From Phoronis australis (taxonomy: Eukaryota; Phoronida; Phoronidae): a stretch of DNA of 64,000 nt. The stretch covers positions 158,276 through 222,275 of the forward strand of contig NMRA01000506.1 in NCBI GenBank assembly GCA_002633005.1, in the 5' to 3' direction. The notes under the pieces are model-generated. The model did not search any database, had not been told where the DNA came from, and saw only the letters and a program-made list of their open reading frames with translations. Position numbers and translations under genes: made by a program. Below are positions 54,341 to 64,000 of this stretch, one piece after another; the first letter of the stretch is position 1, and each line of letters opens with the position of its first letter.

Positions 54341-54587
54341 ATGAAAGAGCTCTGCAGAGCAACACTTGGCAAAACTGAGTAAAAATTTAAATGTGAGTTC
54401 GACAAAGAAAACAAGAACATCAAGAACAACTGTGACCACAAAGACTATTATACCAAGATATAGTAAATGACATTGAGGAATCAGTCTGTCAACAAGTCAG
54501 TCACAAAAACAAAAAACATTGATTTAAACTCGAGAACAAAGCATTACATACTTGGAGAAATTTGATTTCACCTAGTAATAAAAATGT
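54341..54587 (+). mobile_element. HINE-2, short complete-looking copy (~245 bp)
   Basis: The head hairpin GCTCTGCAGAGC (54349-54360) is followed by 'aacacttggcaaaac'. The 3' hairpin ACTTGGAGAAAT ttg ATTTCACCTAGT is at 54550-54576, followed by 'aataaaaatg', as in the copy at 23290. No GAT tract or core units lie between. This copy shows that the two ends belong to one element. Confidence 0.6.
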
Positions 54588-56250
54588 TTTCATAATTGAG
54601 TTATGAATGGGATAAACATATCCTACTTACTGAGACAGGGCCACTTGTTCAAGCGAAAAATACCTTTTTAAAACTCATCACAGGTAAACAAACATTGTTC
54701 AATTAATTGCACATCATTTCCTAATCTATTTCACAGTTACTAGCTTCACTCACTGGTGGGTATGTTACTTATTTTCATAGTGAAGAAAAACATCACTTAT
54801 TACCATACTTCATTCAGTCAGTTATCTTTTGGAGCGGAAAACTCTGGCTTTTCAAACAAGGGTGCAAGCTTTTCAAAGACAGTAACTGTACAACATGATG
54901 TTTGAATAAATGTAGGGGTACAATAATTTGTTTCTCAAATGAATCTTGTTCTAGTCTGAAGCTTAAGTCACAAATACCCTTACTAATGGCTCTGGAAACT
55001 GTGCAAATGACTTTTTCACCATTTCGCAAGGGTTTTTAAGGCAGTTGAACAACATGTCGATGATCGTGCTCAAGATTGTCACGAAATTGTTACAAAAACC
55101 TGCTATCTCAGGGCGACCAATGTCACTGTTTTACAAACTTTATGAGAACTCCACAGGATGTTGTTTGTAGATTATTTTGTAATCAAGAAACAAGTCAGGA
55201 CCTCATGAACTCCTACATGATCATAAGTACAGTTCATGTTGCTCTTAGGGGCCCTTTATATTGTTTGGAACACTGCCTAATGAATGGAGTACATGTGCAA
55301 TCATACTAACGCCTCCTGGTGTTCTTAAAGCTGGCAATGAGGTAGAATTAATTAACCTTTGTTGTAGATGGTGCATATATACTATTTTCAGTATTACTGT
55401 CATCTTGAATATATAAATCTTTTACACTTTCATACTTTGTATGAAGACGCGATATGTGGAAAAAAGAATTTTTGAAAAAAGATAAAATGTGCAGGAAGTT
55501 GTAGTCCTTCAATTAATGACTCGAGAGAACCATGAGCTGCACACAGGACAGCCAGGCCTATGAAATTATGAAATGAAAAAATCTGGCAGTAAGATGGTCA
55601 ACACTTAGCGTCATCGTATGACCTAAAACCACTTTGCTTACAAAAGAATGCCTGAAGACTCTCCCTCCTCTACGAATATCTGCAAACTCCGAAATTCACA
55701 GGACCTGGAGGTTTGTTACAAACCCATAATTTGCAAGAAGCTTTGTGACCCTCACTTCAAATCAGTATTCACTTCTTGTTGGTCTCCTACAGCGTTACCT
55801 ACCCTATCACACCTGAATGACATATTGTTAATCCAGCCTCTAATTGACAAATGAAGGGATCAACTCTCTTTGAAATTACAGCCTTTCAAAAATTTACAGT
55901 GACCCTACTGCAGGGAGTGGAAACATTCCTTACTCACACATCAGAAAAACCTCACCATGGAAATTGATGTCCAACTACACTCCGGCACTCTTACAACTGT
56001 GGATTATTAATGCAAATGGTAGAGTCAATGAATGTGGTTGTATTCATGTTCTGTAGTTCGGGGGGTCACTCATATTCACAAGGTGTCTGCAGGCGCGTAC
56101 CAAAAATTGCAGGCAAGCGTTACTTTTTCAGCAAGTTTTACGGGACCCGTGCAGGGTCCAATTGGGCCCTAAATTTCCATTTCATTCCCCACAAAAGGCC
56201 CAGTGCATTGGCCTCAGTCCTGCAAAAGGCGCACTGGCTGTCTTCCTTAC
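54588..56250. other. No recognisable feature
   Basis: Short frames at 54814-55029 (minus), 55076-55309 and 55648-55854 (plus) lack recognisable motifs. Confidence 0.3.
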
Positions 56251-56251
56251 A

Positions 56252-56287
56252 CCCCCCCTCCCCCTCCCCCCTCCGCAAAAGGGGGTG
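56252..56287. other. C-rich tract with flanking G-run: potential G-quadruplex and hairpin
   Basis: C7-T-C5-T-C6-T-CC at 56252-56273, then 'gcaaaagggggtg'. The minus strand has three long G-runs plus GG, enough for a quadruplex. CACCCCC can also pair with GGGGGTG at 56281. It lies on the left border of the family E copy. Confidence 0.55.
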
Positions 56288-56690
56288 CATGTGGTGAATT
56301 TCTTGCTTACACTGGTCACCATTTGGATTCTCTAAGCCCCAGACAACTTTTGCCATGGCTATTCAGCAGGCCCTTTGTATTGATGTAGATCTGAGCTAAT
56401 GAAGTGGAAGGCAATAGCTAGCACTACTTTCTTAACAATGGTGGTAGTTATTAAACCCAAATTGGTTTTCTCTGGTATTTGCAGGGAGTTAAAGCCTGCA
56501 ATGTGAAGAGTAGTTTTAACTTGGTACATTTTAAATATTACAAAAAGACTAAAAAGTTAATTTGCGTTGATCTTGACAAAGGACCATTTCCCAACGGAAT
56601 GTTGGTTTTAAATGTTTCATACATGTTTTCATTACTTTATATTCAAATCTCCTGTCTACTTGTTTTTTTTCTTACCACTTAGGGTTGCCA
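56280..56690 (+). repeat. Interspersed repeat (family E), copy 2
   Basis: Plus-strand partner of 13670-14060. The apparent acceptor 'ggtatttgcag' and the frame after it (GVKACNVKSSFNLVHFKY) are part of the repeat and not preserved in the other copy, so I do not call an exon. Confidence 0.7.
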
Positions 56691-57640
56691 TCTTTTTATT
56701 TTGTTTTTAAAGGAAGTATCAGAACAACTTAGAAGTCAGTTAATTGTGAACCCATCCCTGACTTTTCCAGATTACAGCAACACCAAACATGTCATAGCAA
56801 ACAAAACTACACCTGTCATTACTTCAAGTTCAATCTTTATTAGAACTCAAATCATAAAATATTTACAAAAGCGTAAATATGGTGTTAGCCACACTGAAGA
56901 TTTGGAACCTCTGGACAATTTTGGTTGCAATAACTACATAACTATTTTAGCTTTTCCTCAGATCACAGCTCTTCCCCACCGACCAACCTCATCCACTGCT
57001 TGCACTCTCTCGTTGACTACAAAGCTAGTCATCTTCTTGTCTTCACAGTGTTCCGTTGCAACTACAATCCAACAATCGAAATTGGCGTATTTCCGCGAAT
57101 ATCAGTGATCCGGTTAGTGCACTACTCCTCGAGTAAAGTAGTTCGGCATGCCCTGGACCATTAGCGATGTTTTAAAAGTTGTTGACATCTAATTTAGTCA
57201 CTGTGTGTTGTTTATAGATGTTTTAATGTAGCTTAGTTGTATATTAAGAGAACAATAAACGTGATATTGTTATCGCTCATCAGCGTTTGTAAATCCACCG
57301 AGTACATCAATACGCCAGTCGTTTATCTTATTATTTGTACCCAATGTTCATAGTTTTTAGTTTAATAGTTCATCAATTTTTAAAAATCGAAAACTAAACT
57401 TGGTCGTTTTTTCCATCTGAATACCGCTGTGGTATTTGTTTTTAACGAAAACTGTTGGTTAATACATTTTGAAAATTCGCCCGTACACACAGGCAGAGAT
57501 GTTTACTACAGGTTATGGTCAGGTAATTACACTTAATTGGGTCTTGCTCGCATCGGACAATGCGGTCATCGCAACTGAGTCTGACTCTGGCGCTGTGCTC
57601 TCTTTGATCCTGGTAAAAGCCGCTCAGAAGGACGAGCGGT
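56691..57640. other. Unassigned; 135-codon open frame of no recognised family
   Basis: The plus-strand frame 56701-57108 (contains SLTFPDYSNTKHVIANKT and FGCNNYITILAF) starts just after family E. Its Ser/Thr-rich composition and lack of motifs make it uncertain. AATAAACG at ~57251 could be a polyadenylation signal. It may be the body of the family E element. Confidence 0.2.
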
Positions 57641-57642
57641 GA

Positions 57643-57676
57643 AAAGTCACGCATATCTTAAGAAATGCGTGACTTT
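57643..57676. other. 34 bp near-perfect palindrome
   Basis: AAAGTCACGCAT, ten central bases (ATCTTAAGAA), then ATGCGTGACTTT. 32 of 34 positions are symmetric, with CTTAAG at the centre. Could be a terminator-like hairpin, a site for a dimeric protein, or two abutting element ends. Confidence 0.7.
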
Positions 57677-59059
57677 GGTGTAAGCGCATTATTCACGGCA
57701 CGGGGAATTAGCAGATCTGGCACCCGTAAAGGGAGGTCTCTCAGCAATTTTTGGTACACGCCTACAGGCACCTTGTCAATATGAGTGATTACCAAGTCTG
57801 TGGTAAGGGTTTTCGTGCTGGTACAAGTTTTTGCAGAGTATGGCAAAGGTATGCACACGTAATAATAGTTGGTTTGCCCCCTACTGGCCGGCAAATAGAA
57901 TCACGCAAAATACATCTTACTGAAGATGATGTAAATTTATAAACCCACCATCTACCAATGGCAGAGAACAATCTCCTAACCCGTGTGACCAATGTGAAAC
58001 CATTAAGTTATAGCAAAATAAGAAATTGCATTGCGTCAATTTTTTCATTTCCTAGCATGGTAACATCAGGTGCAGTCCGCACTACTTGCAAGTGGGCTAT
58101 TCACTCTATTTTGTGTACTGAAGTTCAGACTTAAAAAGGCAGAGAGAGACAAGAAAAAAGCTGTGACAACAAAGGCAGTGCTCATAGTACGGTAATACAT
58201 ACTAATACATATGTACTCCCCTGTTCATTCACACAAAAATAATTGCCCAAATAGTACTTTGGTTGAGTACTGATTTGCAAATTTTAACAAATGTTGTTTC
58301 ATGACCTCTACACACTTCAATCCTACAATCCATGCGTGTAATGCATTAAAATGTTCTTGATCTTTTCCTTCGACAAGAAATTTAACAGAATAGAATTTCC
58401 CTTGTTGTACATATGTATGCTAAATAAGTGAAGAATTTAGCATAGGCCATTGAACACAAGATTCCAACTCTGTGGGAGTGACCTACCAAAAGGCACCAGC
58501 TTTCTCTAATCACACTCATGATAAAGGTGACATCTTGTGGTTGATTATTGAAACATTACACTGAATTACACAAGTGACTTGTGATTGTAGAATATTTTAA
58601 ACCTGGTTATCTGCATGTCACTGGTGTATTAACTACAGCAAAATTTCATCTAGTTCTGACCAAAATTACTGCTCTAAAATAGGTCTCTTATTCATTTCCA
58701 AGGGCCTGTAACATTACTGTGAATTCTTGCAATATTTCAATATATAGGACTATGATGGTTATGTAACAGAACATGTAAATGAGAAACATTAAGGTTATGT
58801 ACAGTACAAAACAAAAGGGATCAGACAAATTACCATTTTCCAATAATGACAGAGCTGTTAACAGCAAAATTACTGATGATAATTATTAGGGAAAATTCTA
58901 ATTACAGAATGGTGTGGCCAACTTGAGTAAACTCTCCAATTAAATCCTAGCAGATTCTCAGATGGAAAGCTATTCTGATAATGAATTTGACTCGCGCACC
59001 CCACGTCATTGACGAGGAATTCCGGGTCATTTTTTCTGAATACTTTTGTCCTGTATTGT
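57677..59059. other. No recognisable feature
   Basis: Overlapping frames on both strands at 57658-57992 show no domain. The remainder is AT-rich. Confidence 0.3.
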
Positions 59060-59530
59060 AGAACCTTATCAATTAGTCTGAGTATTCAGCCAAATATCTG
59101 TAAAAACTATAGATTTTTGCTCAGTAAAAGTATATTTTTTCTGAAAGTTGAGCAAACCTGTAGAATTTTGTTTTTGACTTTCCGTCAATGTGCCATTAAT
59201 TGGGTCACGTGACCATACCTTTTTATTAAAACTTAGCAAGAAGGAAAAATACACTGCCATCAAAACTACCGTATCAAAAGCGTGTCCAAATTTTATTGTC
59301 ATTCTGTTTTCATTTTTTGCAACTTTTGCATTTTTGTCATGAAAATGATGAGTCGAACTTTTTATAACCCATCATAAACAGTTGAACATGTCAAGAACAA
59401 TTTCTAACAGAGTTATAGAGAACAGTGCATCAAGCATAGGGTCTGAGAGTTTTATAACGATCCCATCCCCCGTTTCTGAGGTTTCAAAGGTGGCCATATT
59501 TGGATATTTTTATGATCCCACATAACCTTT
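59060..59530 (+). repeat. Interspersed repeat (family J), copy 2
   Basis: Aligns with 32450-32960: 'agccaaatatctgtaaaaac', 'tttctgaaagttgag', 'gggtcacgtgaccat', 'aacagtgcatcaag', 'gtttctgaggtttc', 'gatcccacataacctt'. In this copy the middle contains a perfect CACGTG within TCACGTGA. Confidence 0.6.
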
Positions 59531-61650
59531 ATTTGAAGCAATCTATCTACTGAAAAAAATTAGAACAATTTCACTGACCACCGAATTGTGACCACACGAA
59601 AGATTCCCAACTGAGCAGTGGAAGTGGCACAAAATTACTAAAGGTGCAACAATTAATTGAACTGTAATCGAATCGCGATGTGTAGTGACCGATTATAGTA
59701 TCGAAAAGCCAAGACAAATTTCGATTTGAATCCTAGTTCCAATTTTCACCATTAGGTGTCTTACAAAATTGAAAAGCATTACTGCGATACTGAGCAAAAG
59801 AACAGCTTATGATGGTTCATTAGATGGAAACTTGAAATCATTAACTATTTTCCACAACATGGCAAATTGTGAGTGCTTAACAAGCACAACGTCACCAGAA
59901 AATGTTGATAATCATTTTCATGAAAAACTTAATTAATATAATACAAATCTGACTATTGAAAAAAAATTAATGTCGGTAAAATTAGTATAAGTGACAAGTT
60001 AACTAAGTACTTGTATTGCTTCACTTATTTAGCACACAATATGGCAAACAAGCGAAATTCTATGTGTCAAAATTCTCCACAACAGTAAAAAAAATTTGGT
60101 GTATAACTAGGACAGTTTGTATCGTTTAGGTTAAAACAACATTTGGAATGTTTCCATTATTTTGTAGCAAAGTAATTGGACTTTTGAAAAATGACAAAAT
60201 GGCAATTATTTTGTGTGAAATAAGTAGGGAATTACCGTAATCATACTTAAGAAGAAATGAATTAATTTAACAGACAAGAATTGAATCCAAAACAACCAAA
60301 TTCCTCCTGAAAAGAAACGGAATCAAACTGAGTCCCAAGAAATTACCATCTTGTTACGTCAGCAAGTCAATAGCCTTGCACAAGGTAAACCAGCAAAAGG
60401 ACTGAACCCCCTGGGCAGTAACACGTAAGCATGATGACGTCAACAGAAAACGGACAAAATTTCAATTGTTACTGGCTTTGTATTTCGCAAAAGGTGAGAC
60501 TTTATAGTATACAATGTATATTTTTCACTCCCTCAGACTCAGCACCACAGGCACTATAAACCATCATGAACGTTGTAAGCCATATTTAAAGCAGCACTTA
60601 ACTCCCTTTAGCTGGTCACGAAATTGAAAATTGCTACACAAGGCCTAAAATGCAAGCAATAAATGAACAACAGATTTTTACCACATGAAAAGTCATGTTC
60701 TCTGTCACTGTAACTTCTCATGATCATAGATTACATTTCATGACAGATATTAAGAAATGACATCTATTCTTTTTGTAACCTGGAGTTTTTTTAATATAAG
60801 GCAAGTAATAAAGCAGGGTAGTTTTTAACTTTTAATTTAAAAATTGTCTGTATTTCAAATCTACTGACTTCATTATCTAGTTAATTCAATTCTAAGGCAA
60901 GACTCCTTGTACAAAATGTTTTAACAGCTGAAAGCAAAATTGCCAACATCACTATAACTGTCTTGACAGGCTTGCAGTCAAATCTCACCAATTAAGGATA
61001 AGTGGAGTTTTACTTTATCATTTTTCACCTTTTAAGATAAGTACCCCAAATCAATGTTTGTCACTTTTAAGTTCTAGGAAATTTTGCGAAAATGTAGCAA
61101 TCTCAAGAATGTGAAAAGCCTTTGAAAATGGGAAAAGAACAATTTTGGTTCTGTTTTCACGCAAATTTGGTGAGAAATTACTGGGAAATTGGTTTAACCC
61201 AAACGCAGAGACCCAATGTAAACATTACCTAGTTTGGATGGCCATGTTCATAATTTCAAAACGAATGACTCAAAGACTATATTTGTTTATGAAGAAAAGT
61301 TAAACCCTCAAATTAAAAACTGTGAAAAATTTCCATTTTTGTGCAATCTTTGTTAACAGAAGAAATTGAGGAAAATCATTTGCAACTTTTTTTCATAGCA
61401 TTCCTTATGCTCACCAAAGTGCTAATGTTCCAAGACAAACACGACAATTACTGGTGGTAACTATGTACAGGTAGTTACACCAGCACCATCACAACTACAG
61501 CAATTTAAAGGAAACTTAGCTGGTGGGTTTCATGGCGAATTAAAACCTGCCAGGGTTCAGTTTGAAGTTTTTTCGCAACACTCTACAACAGTTACACTCC
61601 AAAATACTATAGGTGGACCACTCTCATTCCAGGGCCCTCGCTCATCCAAG
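59531..61650. repeat. Mostly unassigned; family A-like fragment at 60130-60240
   Basis: 60165-60225 ('tgtagcaaagtaattggact', 'tttgaaaaatgacaaaa', 'ggcaattattttgtgtgaaa') matches 62095-62160. Nothing else identified. Confidence 0.35.
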
Positions 61651-61654
61651 GGGA

Positions 61655-61725
61655 AAGGCACCTGTGCCTTCTGAGAGGGGAATATTTCGGGGTGAGGGGA
61701 AGATCTACCTCCCGAACACCATCAA
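61655..61725 (+). repeat. GGGGAA-type repeat (family I), copy 2
   Basis: 'aaggggaaaggcacctgtgc', 'gaggggaatatttcggggtg', 'aggggaagatctacctcc' match 18815-18885. Further GGGGAATTT blocks continue at 61825-61880 ('caaggggaatttttaaatt', 'gaggggaatttttggga', 'aaggggaatttcgc'). Confidence 0.5.
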
Positions 61726-63164
61726 GAGCACCCCCATTTTTGTAAGCACTCAGAGACTCTGTCTCAAGTAGCCCTTGTGCTCTTTCAAACTGTGCCTGTG
61801 CGAGTTACAAGTGATCAGAACCTCAAGGGGAATTTTTAAATTACTTGAGGGGAATTTTTGGGACATCATAAGGGGAATTTCGCATGATTTTTCAATATTT
61901 TTCAGAGGGAAATGGGTCCCATATTCCGCCCCAATATCGAGGGATTGAGGGCCCTCATTCTGAGGTATGGTAATTTTTTGCATATTCAACATACAATGTG
62001 GCGAACAATTAAGTCTATAAAAATAAAAAACAAATTACTCCGGTACTGCTAAAACAACATAAAACAATTAAATTTTTAAGTTTCCATTATTTGTAGCCAA
62101 GTAACCGGCCTTTGAAAAATGAAAAAATAAAATTTTGGCAATTATTTTTGTGTAAAATATGTTACCACATTTAACCAGAAGTGTTAGACACTAATATAGC
62201 TTTACCAAGCGTTGATACACTGATAGTGGAATAAATGAGATCGTTAATCTAGTATCAACATGGAACAGCATATTGTTCAAAACTTCCTGACATTTGCCTC
62301 AAAATCGACACATGCAACCAGGTGTCTCAGAAATTTGAAAAAGTTAGCTGTGGCTGACAAAACTCTGCTTTCAATTCCTAAGAAAGTTTCGCAAAGAATT
62401 AAATTTTTTTCTTACACTGAGTTCTTCTTGGGTAATACAACTATTAACTTGGGACATCCCGTTTCACCGAATAGCTAGTGGCATTTATCACGTGTCAACA
62501 CAGATTTAGTTGTGAAATAACGCAAGTCAAAACTTCCGATTTTCTTTGGTTATACTGTAGTCAAAATGTGTGGTATTCGTGCTTATCAATAGGTGTCATA
62601 AAAGCCACATATCATCAGAATGGAGCTCTGAGGTTTTGTTTTTGACTTAATAAACTGCTTTGTTCCTATTCAATCAGTTGATCAGCTCAAGCAATGCTCA
62701 CTGTAACCACAAGTCATCCCAATACTTCAGAGGCCTGATTTACCAACAATCATACGACCAGTCAAAGCGAAGACAGTAGAATGCATGTCATAGCAACTGC
62801 AATGCTGCATTTTTGTAAGAGTGAAATGTTGCTACTAACCTTAACAATGTAGTATATCAGTCAAGTTGAAATCAGCTTGTTCATACACTAATGAATTTTC
62901 AGCCAAAAAAAAACATGATACAACCGTCTTAGCTGAGACAAGGCATGTAACCACTTATGAAACGTGGACCACGTGATGCGTGATGCTAACAGCTGTGAAG
63001 CTGGGGTGCATTTAGAACAAGGCTCACATAAGCGAGTATATGCTTGAAAATACGAGTAGAAGAAGTAAAATACAAGTAGTAAATTCACCTCACTTGTATT
63101 ATTTGAATGGGTGCAGAACGAGGATCCGTCTTTTTTGGTCAGCACTTCTTATCGTTTTCCTGCA
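61726..63164. other. No gene recognised; family A-like fragment at 62095-62160
   Basis: See 60165-60225 for the shared blocks. The frames at 61750-61992, 62260-62478 and 62888-63145 have no recognised motif. Confidence 0.3.
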
Positions 63165-63500
63165 CCATCAAGCCCATATTAGGCATCTGTGCAGAACTGG
63201 AATTTGCAAAACTTAGGCTTAAAAAGGCTGCGAGAAAAGGCATTATTTTGGATATAAGTACGTGGGCATATGGTGCAACAATTCGGTAAAATATTGTTCA
63301 TGAAAAGCTAGTCAATTTTTTAAAGAGGAAACAGGTGCGCCTACATGCAAATTCATGAATGGGCATAGGCAGGGGACATTAATTGGGCTTGTATACAAAA
63401 TTTAGGCACACACACCAATATGTGGACCACTTGGGCAAAAAAGGGCAAGAAAAAAGGCATTAATTTGGACATAGGCCTGTGGGCCTAAATGTGCGGCAAT
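63165..63500 (+). repeat. Interspersed repeat (family B), copies 2 and 3
   Basis: Copy 2 (63165-63285): 'ggcatctgtgcagaactgg', 'gcaaaacttaggc', 'ggcattattttggatataag'. Copy 3 (63330-63500): 'aaatttaggcacacaca', 'cacttgggcaaaaaaggg', 'ggcattaatttggacatagg', 'tgggcctaaatgtgcggcaa'. Both match 7905-8050. Confidence 0.55.
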
Positions 63501-64000
63501 AGGGTACGAGTCCAAATACTGAAATACGAGTGCAGAATATGCTGTCACTATTTTTTAGCCGGCAACTTCACCTGTGTTGGGAGTTGTAAAAACTCATGAG
63601 TTTGACATGATCTCGCCCATGAAAGGCAAATCACTAAGGTTTCACGAGTATGGCTATCACCCTTACTAGTACGTATTTTCACATTTGTCAAAAAGTGGGA
63701 CATTCCAATGCCACTTCAGAACAAACTAAAAAACAGTATGGAACCTGAAGATGTCAACTTCATTCAGCCTAAACTGAAGATCTTGATTTGAAATCTTGAT
63801 TTTTACACTGTAGTGAAGTAAATGGTGGCTCTCAGCAACCCACCATCTTGGACGTGGAAAGTCTTAACTGTCCAGTCGTAGCTGGAGTAGAACTTCAGTG
63901 CAGGTGAACTTGGGCTTGGCAACTACTTGACCTCGTAGCCCAAGCGAAACAATGCACAGAGTGGCAACCTGCTGCTGAAATCAAAGTGCATACCAGGATT
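63501..64000. other. Unassigned; possible minus-strand exon at the right edge
   Basis: On the minus strand TTTGATTTCAG at ~63977 precedes an open stretch (QQVATLCIVSLGLRGQVVAK) that ends at a stop near 63870. An overlapping frame reads KFYSSYDWTVKTFHVQDGG. Neither is recognised. Too little sequence is present to decide. Confidence 0.15.

Noticed and set aside
56479-56682. Apparent exon after a ggtatttgcag acceptor
   Set aside because: The same sequence occurs inverted at 13.7-14.0 kb as part of an interspersed repeat, without conserving the frame.

Overview
This window looks like intergenic or intronic DNA of an animal nuclear genome. It is AT-rich, with no long open reading frames, no operons and no bacterial-type gene starts. 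Protein similarity is confined to decayed transposable elements: an APE/RNase H non-LTR retrotransposon, the 3' end of a restriction-like-endonuclease (RLE) non-LTR retrotransposon, and a THAP-domain DNA transposon. The repeat content (pearl/HINE-like elements with central tandem repeats, a Kolobok-type TTAA transposon, RLE non-LTR elements) fits a marine invertebrate. I cannot name the species. One ambiguous base (N at 28153) shows that this is a draft assembly or clone.

Layout. 1-14 kb is mostly unclassified sequence with small interspersed repeats and a few exon-like open stretches. 14-20 kb holds a TA-flanked MITE, one copy of a ~1.1 kb segment repeated near 51 kb, and a ~410 bp MITE with a second copy at 36 kb. 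20.1-20.7 kb is a non-LTR 3' end. 21.2-23.3 kb is a cluster of Helentron-like non-autonomous elements (called HINE-2 here) with GCCGCCATCTTG-type cores. A plausible first coding exon lies on the minus strand at 23.9 kb. 24.8-25.6 kb has a foldback element and a tRNA-like sequence. 26.9-29.4, 33.0-35.4, 42.7 and 45.4-46.7 kb hold a second Helentron-like family (HINE-1). Its ~140 bp tandem core carries a CTCF-like CCACTAGGKGGCGC motif. 35.7-36.6 kb has two foldback elements. 36.8-38.3 kb is the RLE retrotransposon. 39.0-42.1 kb is a pair of inverted Kolobok elements. 46.9-53.1 kb is a composite bounded by inverted repeats and interrupted by the non-LTR retrotransposon at 48.1-51.3 kb. 53-64 kb is AT-rich sequence with small MITEs and repeats.

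The parts do not form a pathway. They record successive insertions: a retrotransposon inside a repeated segment, a MITE inside a HINE-1 element, and two Kolobok copies six bases apart. The points most worth following are the HINE-1 CTCF-like arrays, the HINE-2 YY1-like cores, the Kolobok pair, and the 553/558 bp duplication joined by an N. That duplication may be an assembly error. HINE-1 and HINE-2 are working labels. All family assignments come from reading the sequence, without a database search.
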